This document shows positions 12,401 through 27,432 of a stretch of 64,000 nucleotides of DNA, piece after piece. This DNA comes from Carallia brachiata. Its lineage: Eukaryota > Streptophyta > Magnoliopsida > Malpighiales > Rhizophoraceae. Made by a program: the position numbers and the translations under genes. Position 1 is the stretch's first letter. Each line of letters starts with the position of its first letter. The DNA lies in NCBI GenBank assembly GCA_021464245.1, contig JADCRB010000030.1, positions 1,143,376 to 1,207,375 of the forward strand, written 5' to 3'. The notes beneath the pieces were generated by a model that was not told the DNA's origin, made no database searches, and worked only from the letters and a program-made list of their open reading frames with translations.

Positions 12401-15400
12401 TCATCTCACCAGCTCTTTAGATACCAGATACCGGAATTTAAAACTGTGCGGAATCCATATAATGATGCTCTTACGGGGTTTCCCTTGCAGACATTTCTTA
12501 GCACCCTTCCTTAGAGAATCAGGCAAAGATTTCTGGATCATTTCGATAATACCAGTCTGACACAAACCTGAATCCTTTGCAAAGGATTCCACAATTTTGG
12601 GAAGCAGGATTTTCTGGTCCTTGCGCACGCCAAAGGTAGCTCGGATATACTCTTCTTTCGCAACTTCAAGCTCTTGAAATACTCTCTTTGGGGTGTACAC
12701 ACGAACCTGCAAAGAATTCTTATAACTCACAACAGGAAATGACAAAGCTGATGCTACGTGTAACCACATTTGCAGTTGCTATTGATGTTATGGAGCTTTA
12801 TCAACAGGTCATCGATAGTCAAGTACCGCAGGATCAGAATGACTTCCTGAACAGAGTGCAAAGTGCAGAAGAGGTTCCAGACGCTCAATTGCATATGCTT
12901 GCCGTTCATCTCCTGTCTTGAATTTTGACCTTGAAGGGAGTAATAGTCGTAGCCACTGCAATGAAAAGCAAGCTTGTAACTGTCAACAGCCTTACCGTAT
13001 TGAATGAGAAAGTCAATGAGACAGAAATGAAGACGAAAGATACCTGTCCAGGACGAGACATTCGGCATCCAAGGATAGAGCTCTGTATTGTGTCTGCGCT
13101 TATCGTATAACCCCCAACATTGTAAGCAGCCTGGAATTAGACAAGAATGTAGGAAATAAGACCATCTGTAGCCAATTTTCTCTTAACCAAGGCCCCAGTA
13201 TAACTTTTCTCACCTTCAAGAGTAAAAGGACTCTTTTCACATTGTTTTGTGGAATCCCATAAGCCAGAAATGCCTGTTGGAAAGAGGGATCACATGCACT
13301 GATTCAGGAAAAAAAAAAGACATAATGCAAAAGCCAACACTAACAAAATATTTATGTGGAGAAAGCATTACATGCATCACTAAGGCATTATGTACGTTAA
13401 TCCAGAAAGCTAACTTTTCCTCATGTTTCAGCTTCCTGGGGTCGACTTCTTCCAATTGACAGATAAGTGACCTATAACAGAAGTAGTCAATAAGTCTAAA
13501 CTAGATATAACAGAATAGTGATGCTAATATGATACATATGATATTGAGTGCCCAACTAATGAGGACCAAATGTCACGATAACTCACCTGTAATTTTGCAA
13601 GTGTTCCACATCTCCCAGCTTTTGACCATCTCTATGAATCCACGGCACTTCAATCATTGTACTGTATGGGCCACTAAACTCTTTCAATCCTTCAACAAGG
13701 AAAGGATTATCCAGTCGTACATCGAAGGATGAACTATTCCTGAAACCTGGGCTCCACATATCGCATTGATCTCGTGAGGACAATACGCTTGCTGAGGATA
13801 GAGATGAATTGGGAGATGAAAGACCATTATTTGTCAAAGGAGGATCTGCAAGCTTGCAATATATAGCTGACATGCACTTGATCATATCCTCAGAAAGCTT
13901 GTTAGGCGACTCTGGAAAGTGATCAGAAATATGTGTGCCAAGATGCTCGGCTAAACTGATAATATTTGATGCATTCTGAGCATACTGTACAAAGAAAAAA
14001 TATTTTATTTATCCATTTAAGGCCAATTGGGTACACATATGAAAAACTTTATTCCCCTTGCAGTTACTTTTGTGTTATAATTGCACCTAGATGTCAATTT
14101 TTAATAACGTTGCAGCAAATCTCCAGAACAAGTGAAATTAAAACCACTCATATTCAAATAATTACATTTTTTTTCTCTTCTTTTTGGTCAATGATGATAA
14201 AATGGCCATGCATTGATGTGGTTCACATGTAAGCATCCCAAAGATGAGAACTAACAAGACTTTATGCATCATACTCTATGAAGTTACCTCCATCATGGAC
14301 AATGGTTGTGAATGGCAGGCTCGTACAGCTCTTCCCAAAGATTCTGCTGGAGGAGAAGCTTTAAGTGAGAATGCTGAATGCTGTGAAAGTGAAGAGTCGC
14401 AGCGATGAACACCAGAATCTAGTAGATTCTCTTCGCCTCCAACACGATTAAATTCCTTCAGCAGATTCTGACGTGACTGACAACCAGATTGCATGTATGG
14501 ACGTTCCCTTTTTCTAGTTATGTCAGGCGGGGAAACATCTGGGAACCTACGTCTTGGAGTTGGTACAGTTGATTTTAGAATTTCATCTTTGCTAGGTGGA
14601 GAAACTGAAGATATTTGCTGATCAAATGCTTTTCGGTACAAGGACAGAAGATATTGCTCCAAATACACAACTTCCAACTCCAATACTGCAATTTCCTTAA
14701 TTAGTTTGGTGGCTGGCTGCGTCTGCAAAAGAAGGCACACAGAAAAGTTAGTGAGGCATTGACATACAAGCACATTTTTGTAGCAGAGCTATTTGAAATG
14801 GTGGTTAGATGTTAGGGAGCAAATAGTTGGCAACATTGAAGGCTTTGCACAGGACTCCGATGCGAAATCATTGAGGCTAACCTTCTGGAGAGAAGAATGA
14901 CAGCACATGCAGAAGAAACAATTTCTATCCTCAGATTATGGATAGGGAAGAAGTTACCTTTGTTATTGACATGTTAGCTGCACTCTCATATGGTAAGGTC
15001 CTGTAGCCCAAAGCTTTTTCCAAAGCACGGCGAACCTCCAATTGGTCCTGTAATCTTTTCTCGAGTTGAGTAATCTACACAGAAGTAAGCAAGGTTCAAG
15101 AGGCAATCATTATAAGTCGTGGGATAAAGAAGATCGATTCCAAACCTCTTGCTTCAGAGAATTTTCAGCTTCAGTCTTAGGACTTTGCTTCTTCTTAATT
15201 TTGTTATAATTCTTCAAGCACCCTATATCCTGTTTTCAGTTCATATAGAAAAGTGATATGCAAGTAGGCTTGTGATTGATCTGGTGAGATGCTAATCAAC
15301 CAAAATTCTAAGACTAACTTCGATTAAATTATTACTGTACTAACTGATAAACCTACAGGAATAATTGGTTCCATTTAACTGGAGCCATATGGAAGACTTG

Positions 15401-16399
15401 ACACTACTTGCCCACCTACCCATAAACAAAGATATACAATTCCAATATACAAAGAATACGGCACATAAGAAAACAAGGAGGTAAGTGTATGATAAATATC
15501 CTGGAGGGCCTTGTGCTTAAGCTTTCCTATAACAGAAAGTAAGCCAACCAAATTATACAATAATGAGCCAACGAAGTATCCATTCTATAACCAGAGCACA
15601 TTAAAAAAGTATCACTTAAAATTTCCTAAGCAAGATGGCAAAGAGAAGTTGCTTACCAGCTTTGGACGGCGTGATGCTTCAAAAAAACTCTCTGATTCAT
15701 CTTCCTCAATGCTCTTCTTAACAGGGAAACTGTCATAGAGCAAGCAAACGCCAGATGAATTAAATATAGATTGGAGAAGAAAACAAATGAAAGTTTGCCA
15801 TTATTGAAATTCTAAGTGGCTATATGTATAATGCTAATTTTTTTTTTCTCTTCCCTCATTTTTAAGGAGATAAATAACTTAGATTGCTGAAGTTACCTTC
15901 TACCTAAGGTACAACTAGCAATTATTTTCCTGAAACTCATCTCAAAACTGTTTTCTGCAACTTTCAAAGACACACAAACAAGAAAACACAGAAGATTTCA
16001 TGCCTAAAAGCCCATTTTAAAGAGAAATTATAAGAACAGCTTATTGAGACACTCTCTTGAAGCAATAGGTTTGGCCCGGACCACAAGAGCTTCAAGGTTG
16101 TTCTTTCTCCTTGTGGGTAGTATAATAAAGCCAAAATAATGAATGTGTACAAGGAAATTCCCTTATTAAGTACAGAATAAAACAGCTGTGAATGCCCGAA
16201 TTTCCATTAACTGCGCCTCCTCAGTAGCCATTCTAGTTAAAGAATCCCATCAAATGAAAACAATGAGCTGAAGCAAGTCATGAGACAAATAATTGCAATT
16301 CGACAAAAGATAAGAGATTGGCTACCTCTTTGACCTCTTGTGTGTAGGAGTCGCTCTCAGGCCCAACATTGTACTGTCTTCAAACCCCTCAGACCCCAT
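12401..16399 (-). CDS. MIP1 leucine-zipper and DUF547 domain protein
   Basis: Eleven coding exons on the minus strand join to 620 residues with every phase and GT-AG site consistent: 16399-16326, 15729-15657, 15229-15146, 15074-14958, 14722-14288, 13984-13587, 13471-13372, 13273-13214, 13130-13044, 12955-12827 and 12706-12401. Residues about 78-165 form the MIP1-type leucine zipper: LEKRLQDQLEVRRALEKALG, then the EIAVLELEVVYLEQYLLSLYR coil. A low-complexity Ser/Pro linker follows. The DUF547 domain spans about 395-530, with the characteristic KLAFWINVHNALVMH, VGGYTISA and FALCSGSHSDPAVRVYTP segments. The tail to 620 is basic. The family is named after the Antirrhinum MADS-interacting protein MIP1; its biochemical function is unknown. 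A CAG acceptor two bases before the ATG (16400-16402) suggests a 5' UTR intron. It resembles At2g23700 by recollection. Confidence 0.95.
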
Positions 16400-16402
16400 A
16401 TC

Positions 16403-19154
16403 TGAATACCCATCACCAAGCAACAGTAAATTCATTAAAACACTTAAGGGAAACCAAAAAAAAAAAAAAACCAGAACCAATGGAAAACAGAACTAGCCAT
16501 TACACTTTGAGAAGAAAACAAGCTAGTACCCCAGATGGATTCTTTAAATTTTGAACCAGAGTAGCAGACCTCCTGGTCCAAACTGACCATATAAGTTTAC
16601 AAAGGGATTGTAATTAGACTCCAAATGCCAAACTTGTCTTCATCTCTCAAAATGATCACTCTGCAGATAGCAGAGTCTGAACCATAGCAGAGGCTTGAAA
16701 GAAATGATTTTTACAATTACAAATGCTGCCTGCAGCTAAGTAAAGATGAGAACTTTAGGCTTTGGACTAGCGAGCCTTCACTTTGAAGAGACTCTCAGTC
16801 GCTGGCTCTACATAAATCAGTTAGCTTTTGCAATGGAGGACATGGCCTTTTGCATTAAAAGATGCAAAACCAAGGTCGTGGCCTTTGATTGAAAGAAGAA
16901 AGTTACGGCTTTGAAAAATGTCAAAAGTGTTGCAAAAAGTCTACCGTCTACAGGGTTCTCTCAATCAGAGAGATCCAGTTTTACGAACAAAAAAAAAAAA
17001 ATCAATTATATCATCATGTAATAAACGATACATAAAAAAACCACATAATTTATATAATAATTTATATTATTACGTATTTAATAAATTTTTATACCTTATC
17101 TTAAAAAGAGATATCCAAAGGGTCAAAGTAAGAGGAAGATAAATAGTGGCTATGACTGTTAAGGGAAAAATCTAATAAAATAGTGTTATTCACATAGAGG
17201 TCAATTTTCCACATTCTCAACTCTTCTTGGGAAGCAAGTGGGAGTTGTTGGCCGTCCATCTACTCTTCGTTCGGCCTACGCTGTTGATCACATGGTAGGC
17301 TATGTCGATGTTCTTGGGCCTGGGGTGACGATATTACATCTTTAAAGGTTTATGTGTTCTAGTTTTTGGAGCTTGAAAAAATTCGTAATTATCAACAAAA
17401 AAAAAAAATAGAACGAGTTTAGTATAACAAAAAGACTATTCGAGTACCATGTATAAATAAAAAAAGATTATTCGAATATTATTACATGGACTGAAAATTT
17501 GTGTAGAAATGGTTTTTTTATTTAAAAAAATTTAAATCGTAAATATATTTAATATTATTTTAAATTTTAAATTTTTTTAAAAAAATTAAAATTACCTTTT
17601 TACTAAATACTACCTTATTCCAGATAATCTATTCGGAATCATTTTTCCGGTTATAAAATATTTTCCGATTCTATTGCAACGTTATGATTACGAGTTTGAC
17701 TTACTTTGATAGTTTCGGCGTTCCATTTATCAAATGTGCTATCATTTTTTTTTGTTGATTGACATATTTTATTCATCGACGATCATCAGTCGTCAAGCTG
17801 CGTTTATCCCATGATAATGGCGAACTTAACAACAACTTTCAACATGTGATATGTGTAGCGAGAACCATTTTTTGCTTACTGCTTAAGTATGGATGTTGCT
17901 ATTATACCAGATAATTTGTTCATTTCCTCTGCAAGTCCGTGACTTCGTGACTATTAATCCAATTTTTGCAATACTTGGAATGTCACAATACAAAAGAAAA
18001 CAAAATTGTTGGACCAACCCACCAAATTTTGGCTTTTATAAAGTAGGCGAAGATGTTACTTTTCACCTAAATTAGAGTCTCCAAAGTCAAAAAGTTTCCA
18101 GTCCAAGCAATTCAGCGTAAAATATTTGTTAATTATTATTACATAATTTTATTTAAATAGAATTAAAATCGTAAAATATTTTTATCAAATATAATACATA
18201 ATAATCTATTTATTTATTTATTTTACTTCATTCAATTATCAAATCATATCATTTTAAAATTATATTAAACTCATATGATGCTCTTAAGGGTTTTTGTTTT
18301 TATGTTTATTTATTATCAACTAGACAATTGCGGCCAAAGATTGCTGGTGCCACGGTTGGTGAAGCAGGTTTTCCTTTCACCATCACTTGAGAAAATTGCA
18401 CTGCCAATTGATAGGCAATAAATTGTCCTGTTGCACCAAAAAAAAAAAAAAAGTTTCCTGCATGAATCGACTAAGATATAACAAAAACAATCTTCATCCA
18501 CTACAAAAAAAAAAAAAAGGAAAAAGACAGTAAACTCAAAATTTTTACAATGAAAATCTCATAAAAAGAAGAGTGATTCCCGAACTCAATTATTTTCATA
18601 AGGGACGACAATGTAAATGGTTATTTTGTTCCTAGGGACACAAAATAACGTTGGAGACCAACACCAACATTATTCCATATATGACCCAAAAAAGTTACTG
18701 AAATGAGTAAATCCAAACAAAAGAGATTATGGATGGGCATTAACCAAGAAAGTGTAAAACTCCAAAGGTAAGTTGCTAAGATATCTTTAGCATATACAAG
18801 AAAGAAAGAAGAAAAAGCAGTCTCACATAAAAAGGGTAGAAAGATGGCTAGGTTAGGGATATAAAGGAGACATTGGATGCTTGAAAGGAAATGAGGTTTT
18901 GTGGGGTTTCTCTTTGTCTAATTCTCATATTTGAGGAAGTTTTTTCGCTTTTCAGGAGGGGCTTTAGGCAGAGATACCCCATGTTGTCCTCCAGCATCCA
19001 TGAGATTAATCTTTGTCACAGAATCTATATATGTGGGTCTTTTGACCTTTGCTAATTCCGATACAAAAGAAAAGATGGCTCTGCGTGCGTGCCGTAAGGT
19101 AGCCAGGTCCTTCCTTTTTGTCGTGATATTCATTTGTCGAGGAAAAAAAGTTCA

Positions 19155-19188
<34 letters not shown>

Positions 19189-22100
19189 TGAGAAAATAGA
19201 GTGTAACGTTTTAACATTTTTACTAAAAAATATTATACTAAGTATCTCATAAATCTTATAATTTTGAATAGTTATGACAGGTATAAATATTGAGATAGCA
19301 TATTTAACTTTATCACACAGCTTTAATAAGATTTAATTTCAAGATATAACTTAAGACAATTTTTTTTTTTTTTGTCTTCCTTTTCTGCAACAACTCCGAG
19401 AGAGGGAGGGGCTGTCTTTTGAAATATTTGATTTTGTGTTATGGGAACCTTTTTGTTTGCTAAAGAAAAGGTTTTCTTGGTTAACACCATGAATTTACCC
19501 TAACTATTTTTTTATTAATTAATTAATCAATAAGTCACACAATAGAAATAATTCATCTTATTTATATAAATCTCATCATTCTTAAATTTAAAAATTAATA
19601 CCTCAAAGACAAATGTGTAAGTTGTTAATCATTTGGCATTACTTGACAATTTACCCGAATTCTAGAACCATAGAATATAGTTAAAATGATGATTCTTAAT
19701 GGTGAAAATACGGGCACCTTACATGGTCGAAGGCGGAGAGTTGTAATAAGTCGGCTGAAGCATAGAACTAACTGAATTCTTATGACACCTATCTTTGCAG
19801 CTTAATTGTATCAGATTTTATTTCTAATTGGCCCTTTGGGTATTTAACTAATCAATTGTATGACTTTCTTTAATGACCCAAAAAAAGTCACATTCAGTTC
19901 ATGAGGTTTTAATATGTTATCCTGCTCAGTGAGTCTTAATTCTTCATTTAGGTGGTGGAGACTCGAGATAGAGCCAGAATGGTTAGTTTGGACATATGTG
20001 ATAGTTTATTCTCCACTACATGATTTTGAAATTTCTAGTTCCAATATATAAACAAATTAAACCTTTTTTTTTAAAAAAAATCTTGTGATCAAGGTTTTAC
20101 TCAAGTCAGCTTTGAGTGGTTTCTCATTTCCAGATTCTAGGAGGAGCTTATATAGAAAATTTACATTGAGAGGGTTTTAAATTTGGTTTATTACAATTTT
20201 CAAAAGTTTCTGACAGACAAGATTCATAGATTTATGCAACTATTGGGTGGTAATAAAAAAATTACTTTCCCTTTTCACAATGATTTAGCCGACACAGAGT
20301 TCCATGTTACAGAGATTTTCCTCGAAAAAGTTTGTCAGTTTGCAAACACAAGATTAAATTAGATGCCCCATCCTATCATTTTGTAGATCAATAATATGTT
20401 TCTTTATACAGCCAAGTTTCTTAGAACTACTCTAGAAAGTAAACATGCCAAGATCCCTTAGGACCACTGCATTGTTTATTATCTCTAATAATGGCATTAA
20501 TTAATCTTTATTAATAAGACATTGGATAATCAATTAAGAGCTAGAATTCAGACTAGTCTTGGAAATTTGATCATTATCGGCCTCTTATAGTACAGTGTGT
20601 GAGAATGTAGTTTGTAGCATACATTGAGAGAAGCAAACTTTTGCTTTGATTTCCTTGCTAGTTTACGTGCCTCTCTTAATGTTCACCTTATGGTTTGTAA
20701 TGCTCCACCTTCGGGTATATAAGAACTCGTATGTTAGGATATGATTGGAGTTACTACTTGTGGTGGCTGAACCTTTTTTGCTCAAACTTTCATTTCTATT
20801 TTGCTTTTTTTGTTTCTTTTGCTCTTGTAGTCAGGAAAAATAAAAAAAGAACAGAGAAATCAAACTAGTTGCCATGAGTATATATTCAACAATTTAAGCC
20901 AAGTTCCAATTTGCTAAATTTTCAGTTCTCAAGGAATCATTGATGAATATTCAACTGAAACTAGAAAGTAAGACAAATTAGAGTTGATTATAAAAAATGC
21001 ATGATTTTCTATAAAAGCTTGAAAGAATCCAAAACACATATTGGAAGGAAAGTCAAACTTGCTGCCTTGTTTTTCCTTGTTCTTCAGTGTTGAAAAAATA
21101 TCGAGGCTTGTTAGTAGCATCTTATCCAAAGTGAGGATAGTGTTCTTATTCACAACATAATCGAAGATTCAATGAAGCCATTTGTAAATGTCATATCTGT
21201 GTTTTCTTTTTCTTATTATGGTCAAATGATATCAACCGTTTAACTTGCAGGAGGTTAACTCTGTAACTAAAAAAATTATACCAAATGCTCCACTTAATTT
21301 GAGAGTGTTAAATAGTCTAAATGCACTAATCCTAACTTGAAGAGGAGCAAAAAGCGCATTAATAAAATTGCACCTTGTTCTGGTGCAGAAGTCATTCTTT
21401 TCTCTAGTAGATCAGATCATGTCCTCCAAAACCATAAAAATATGAAAACAGTACGGATCCCAGGTTTTTTGTTAGACTGAAATGTTGAATTGCAACGAAT
21501 CAAAAAATTAGTATAACCACATTAATAATTTATGCAACAACAAAATAAAACGATAAGATATATTTTTTTATTTTACATTTTATTAATGTAGTTGTAAAAA
21601 AATGAATGTTCGTTGCATTTGAATATGTTTTTGGAACAATTTATCTGGACAAGTACCCATGCCCATAAAAATATTATGAACATACCTTAACATTTTCTTT
21701 GTTATTCTAAGCTATTGTTTTCCTCTCATAAGTTACAATGTAAGGTCAATTTGCTCAAAAAAAAAAATTCCCGATTTGAAATTCACATGAAAAAACGTGT
21801 AATTTCACTTCTCTTTTCTCGCGGCAATCCATACAATCACAGCTTAAGAAATCCCCATTTTGTCACAGCAGAAAAGGACAATTCTAATGAGTAGTGCAAT
21901 TTGTGCAAAGGCGAAGTGAACAAAACACAAACCAACGTTTGTTTCCACCAGTCCAAAAATGAAAATTTCCGACAGTCCATGCTTCTCGATCTGTGATTCC
22001 TGATGAATATGCATCCCTTCATGTATCAGCGTGCGACTAGACAATGCCTCGAGAGTTGGCCCCCAAGAAAAAGACCACCAAAACAATATCCAAAATATGT

Positions 22101-24700
22101 CCTTTAGCTGTATGAGACAGGGAGAGGGGTGAATGCATATCAGCTTATGAAGTGGGGGAATAAAAAAAGAATAGGTTGTATAGTAACCAATGAGTTATTG
22201 TTTAATAGTGTTAGAATTGCTTATAAAATTGAAAATATCGAATTTAAATCTAAATTGATAAAAAACGAAGTTATATAATATCATATGTATATAATGGCCT
22301 AATGGGCCTTCGTGGGGTTGCAAAGATTGTGTTTGTTTTGGGTTAGCTAGGGAAGATAGAGTTAGTAGAACCCTATAATTTTTGATCCAATGGAGGAGTG
22401 GAATCCTATAATTGGGACATAAAGTGCTAACTTTCCAAAGACAACTGGACAAGGAGTCAATGCCAATCATAACCAGCAAAAGGCATCTCCTTTTTGTTCC
22501 CCCACTTCGCCACTTTTTCTTTGATAAAATGGTCCACTTTTATTATTATTATTTTTTTCATAAAGATAAAAATGGGCCTTTTTTTTTTTAATAAGGAATG
22601 GCAACTTGATTAAATTATACAGTTCTTTTATGGACTTATAGTTGATTATTTGGCAGTATATTTCAATCACAAGCCTTTAAACATTGGAAACCAAGTCAAC
22701 CGTCATACTAATTGCTTTGGTTGGCCTATGGAGGTCTTCGTTTCACACCCCTCCATTTTCATGGTCGGGCTTTGCAGATTTCCATTGGTAATGTAGACAT
22801 GGACCCGAGGCTTTTTTTCTTTTTCTTTTTTTCATTTGACCTTTTGTTCACGTTTGAAGGCTGTTAACTGATTGCTACAGTGCTACCTCGTATAAAGAAC
22901 CAATCAGTTCCAAGTTCGAATCTTGGCTTTAGGTTTGCAATCAACTTTTTTTTTTTAATTAATTCTGATGAAAACTTGAATTTAAGATTTTTTGTCTTAA
23001 AAACAAGCTCATTAGTGCAATTTGCTTTCAACTTTCTTTTCCTTAATAGAAAAAAAGGACCCCTTTGATTATGCTAAGTAGTTTAGCTTAGCGTAATCTA
23101 TGTTGATAGACAATAGCTTTGGTGCGTAAAGAAGCGTTGAAAAAAAAAATAGAGAGAGAGATACTTTCGGTCAGCGGACTTGCCCACTTTCACTTTTGGG
23201 TCGAATTTTGAGCAAAGTTTAATTTGTCTTTTTTGGTTGAAGGACTTCACTATATATATATATCTATACTTTAAATAATATTAAAATAACTATATAATTT
23301 ATTTAATGATATTTAATAATTAATTTTTTTTAAATTCAACTACTCGATAATTCGTATCATTTTAATCCTACGCTATAATTTCTGCAAAATATTTTCCTTC
23401 ATTAAAAGGCTAGGAGAGTGATGGCATCACCTGGTGTTTCCTTTTTAGCTTTACCCACTCCAACTAAATAAAGAACTGCAACCAACCATCATTCAAGACT
23501 CATGGAGAAAAGCAAATTTGCTTCCTTTTAGTTATTGCTTTCCTATTTCTCTGCAGTTTGGTAATCAAACACCCCATCAAAAGTAAACTCATTAATTCTT
23601 TTGCTACAGAATCTTGCATGGTCGTCAAACTCATAAATTTGCTTTTGATGTAAGAATTTATATGGAGGAAAAATTATTCTATGCTAGTGGCGTAGACCCA
23701 CTAAGATCTTCACCGAAAACATTAAAAAAAAAAAATTACTACATGTTTATATAACAAAACAGTTGAGAGTTGTAAGATAGGAAAGCTGCATGGCAACTAG
23801 TTAATGCTGTGGATTAGAAGAGCAAGCAGAATAAAAATCCAAAGCCCGTTTTAAGTAGATCCTCTGTCTATGTAATTTCATTTTTTTTTTATAAATTAAT
23901 TAATTTCAACTGAAACTTGAATTCGATATATTTAATTTTAGAGGAAATTTCAATATGAATAAAATAAAGCTCATTTCTCTTTCTCGAGAATGAAGTGTTC
24001 AAAGAAAGAACAAAAGGTTGCTACCATGGGGAAAAAGTCCAACACCAAAGACACTAGTGAATGATGTGAACATCTTCTTCCAAACCCCCGTTCACGGGGT
24101 TGATTTCATTACATTCCCAACAAAAACCAACTACTCAACCACCTAGCTGTTTTTTTTTTTTTTTGCTTTTTTTTTAATTAAAAACATTATATTTTTTAAA
24201 AAAATTTTAATATTATTTTTTTAAAATACTATCTTCACCTAGCAGCTGTAATATCATTAGAAAAGTCCGATGGTAGCCCAAAAAAGTACCCAATTGTTAA
24301 AACTATTTTGCCTAATCCAACAAAAGGCACTTTCCATCTAATGGATACTTGGGCTTCACAACAGAAAACCCATTGCCCATGCCACAGGCCCGACCCAACT
24401 CTCCTAAGACAAGGAGATGAGACCAAGAAGGGTGGGAAGAGAGAGGGACACGACGTCGTAAAAAGATGCACTTCACTCGCCCTAGGCCCTTGAAAAAATC
24501 GCCTGCTCTATTTTCCTTTTTAGTATCAAGATTTTAATTCGGTCAAAAAAAATTAAAAATTCAGTTTCCCTATCACTAGGTCATATGATTGGGTGATAAA
24601 AATCACCTGTTTTATTATTAGTATTATTATATATTTTTTTTGTTATTATTATTATTATTACTACTGTTAAACTAAGAAAAAAAAAAGCATACGATAAAAC
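16403..24700. other. Large intergenic region without a supported gene
   Basis: 8.3 kb between two divergently transcribed genes. The first few hundred bases probably hold the 5' UTR and promoter of the DUF547 gene. Otherwise I see AT-rich DNA, poly-A/T runs (for example 18437-18452, 18505-18518 and 19159-19180) and short open frames with no recognisable domain. A box-B-like AAGTTCGAATCTTGG at about 22914-22928, followed by a T-run, could be a decayed SINE. The right end contains the presumed SUVR5 promoter. Confidence 0.6.
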
Positions 24701-27432
24701 CACGCTCCTTCTCATTCCATATCTTCCAATCCCCGTAAGCTCGAACCTCTAAAAATTGCTATTAATTTGTGTGTTTAGCTCTGCCCCTTCTTTTACTCTC
24801 ACCATCCAGCGTCTCACCAAACTTGGAATTTGCCTTTTGGTAAGTCCCCATCCCCGTCAAAACAACAGCCCAAAATACAACACAAATCTCATTGTTTCTG
24901 TTAATCCATTTACTGTTATTTTCTGTTAATAGTTTATCAACTTTATCTTCAACAATTGGGTACCCAATTTTGCTTTCTTTCTTTAGTGTTTATCTTCAAC
25001 TTACTTTTAGGCCACGAGGCACCGGGGCCCCAATTGCATCCAATTTTTCTACCCCGCACGTCCTCCCTCCCCCCCCCTCCCAAAAAAAACTAGTCACAAA
25101 ATCACACAAAACACTTCTCTCACTAGCCACCCATATTGGTAAGGAGAGGATTTGAGATTTTTTTTTTTGGTCAATGGAGGATTTGAGATTTGAGTTGACA
25201 TAAAGGGCTTGTTACTTACAGATTATAGGAAATTGCAAATTGGATAAAAAAAAAAAAAGAAAAACAATTAGGAAAAGGATTCCTAATCCTGTCACAAAAC
25301 AAGTTGTGCGCCACCCCTATTTAAACGATAGCCATATGCAACAACAACAACAACAACAACAATGACCATCCAAAAGGTTTGATCTCTGTGCAAAACCCAT
25401 CCTTCTTTAGAGGTAACATTACCCACCACTACTACTCATATATCTTTTTTTTTTTCTTCTGTTATTATTATTTTGGTCTTCTCTACACATTTGTTGAGAC
25501 CCAGACCATATCTTTATGTGACCATATGCTATATTTTTTTGGCAGTCAATTTTTGTGACCTAACTGGTATAGCTGCTCATTTTTTGCTAATACCTTAATA
25601 TAAGCCACCACCCCATGGCATAAATCCTCCAATTGACAAGAAATTAAAGGAACCCCACTTCGTTTCATGCTTAAATTGACGTCTTAATAAAGGATTTAGG
25701 TAATTTGCAAGTTATTCTACTCTTCTTGTTTTTTTTTTTTGTTTATTTCCTTGGATGTTCATGGCGTTTTTATATATTTCTTAACTGGACCCGCCTTCTT
25801 GGTCAGGTTTATTTCCCATGTTTCTTTTTTAGTGCTGTTTATTTCCCATGTCGAGCACACTTATATTGTTGGGTTTTGGACAGTATTTGACAGTGAAAGT
25901 AGGCCTCTAAGGCCAGTTTGTTTACTGGGTCTAGCAGATTAGGGTTTTAGCTGATGATCTCCTGACAATTAGAGGTCTATAGGTGGTTTGTAGGATCCGG
26001 ATCTTTAATTTTGGATAGTTATTGTCTTATTGATTTTATTTCCCTTTTTTTTTTTTGAGTTGTCTCTCTTTCTATTCATCGTGTTTTGTAATGCATTGTC
26101 ATTCCGTTTCTAAGTCTTACAGACACACACGTGTGCGTCTTTATCTTTATATTTGTACATGTTTGTGTCACATGCATGCTTATTTGTGTGTGTGTGTGAA
26201 TTAATGTTGTAAGTGTGACGTGTGAATGTGTTTCAGTCGTATGTTTTCATTTCATAACGATCTGGGGTTGGGAGTTGTGCTAAGATATGTAGGCATATTT
26301 ATGTGGATAGATTTAGGGAGACATGACTGCACATAATTTGTTGAATGCTTTGCAATAATCAAAAAATGATAAATTATGGACTTAAGACGGCACAGGCAAT
26401 AGGTTGAATTTGGCCAGACTGTTCCCGTCTCATTTTCTTAAATAATGATATTAGTAAGTTTATTATTATTATTTTTTATTTTTAATAGGGAATGCTAAGA
26501 ATTTTTATGTCTGCATAGAAAAAAATTAACGATGCACATCATGTTATGGATCATTTAGTAAGAAAATCCTAGCATGACTTTAATTTTTGTGGGTTGTTGA
26601 ATTGATGAGAACTAACCAGGAAAAATGGGTAGAGAGAAGTTGCAAAATTGGAAGTAACTAGCATGCAACACTAAGAAGAAATGGGTATTGAGCTTTACGT
26701 TTAATGGAGAGGAACTGTAACAGAATACTGAGTTTGGAAAAGTGGCCAACTGAAAATGTTGAGAATGGACTTTGAAGAAAGGGAAAGACAAAGAAAATGT
26801 AGATTATGGAGAAAAGTAGGCAATCATTGTTGGTGGAAATGAGTGAAAAGAAAAAATGAATTTGATTTTTTCTGGCAAGTATAAGAAGCTTGGCATTTTA
26901 CTAATAAATTGTTAAAGAGTAGCCCACTGAATGCGGGAATTCTTTGTTTAGAACAATTATACACGTGTTGAAACTTTGCCAGTGGATTGACTTTGCCTCT
27001 GCTGTGGCAAAACATTGCAACTTACCAAATTTGGCATGCACCTAATGCTTGTGGAAAAAAAAAAGCAATAATCAATGATTTTACATAAGTATGTAATAAA
27101 GTTCTGAACTGCTTTTTAGGGGCAAAATTGACAAAGTTTTTGATCCAAACCATTATATAGGAAGCCTGTAATGCATGTCAGCGCCTTAGAGGCAAAGGAA
27201 GACAAATGATTTTATTGGTTCCATAAAATTAGAAGTTGCATCTGTATTCCTTTCAAATTCTATAATATAAACATTACCTTTTCTTCATTGGTACAATTAT
27301 ACCAGTGACTTCCTTATTTTTTGTTATTTTGATTCTTTTAAGTATTTAGCATTTTCTGGACGGGACAATGAGTTCAGCAACAATCAATAGTTCCTTACAC
27401 TTTACCTCGGAGTGTAAATTTTAGAGCAAATT
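24701..27432 (+). promoter_or_regulatory. Probable promoter, 5' UTR and leader intron(s) of SUVR5
   Basis: A pyrimidine-rich stretch ends in TTTTG|GTAAGTC near 24840, a good candidate leader donor. Another exon-like end, TTAGAG|GTAACAT, occurs near 25410 after a (CAA)n tract at 25339-25362. A matching acceptor, AAATTTTAG, sits at 27423 just before the first coding block. This suggests a long spliced leader, as is common for large chromatin genes. None of these boundaries can be fixed without transcripts. Confidence 0.4.
25339..25362 (+). repeat. CAA trinucleotide microsatellite
   Basis: About eight CAA units in the presumed leader region of SUVR5. Unstructured CAA tracts are common in plant 5' leaders. 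Confidence 0.85.

Noticed and set aside
16357..16413. Short upstream ORF overlapping the DUF547 start
   Set aside because: A good CAG acceptor lies just before ATATGGGG, so this ATG is probably inside a leader intron and absent from the mRNA.
18918..19191. Open frames of 71 and 86 codons on opposite strands
   Set aside because: No homology recognised, no introns or conserved motifs, and the plus frame runs into a poly-T tract.
22880..22940. tRNA-like sequence with a GTTCGAATC box B
   Set aside because: No acceptor stem, anticodon arm or box A at the right distance; at most a decayed SINE.
24235..24493. Overlapping open frames in the presumed SUVR5 promoter
   Set aside because: No conserved motif and typical of chance frames in a GC-richer promoter stretch.
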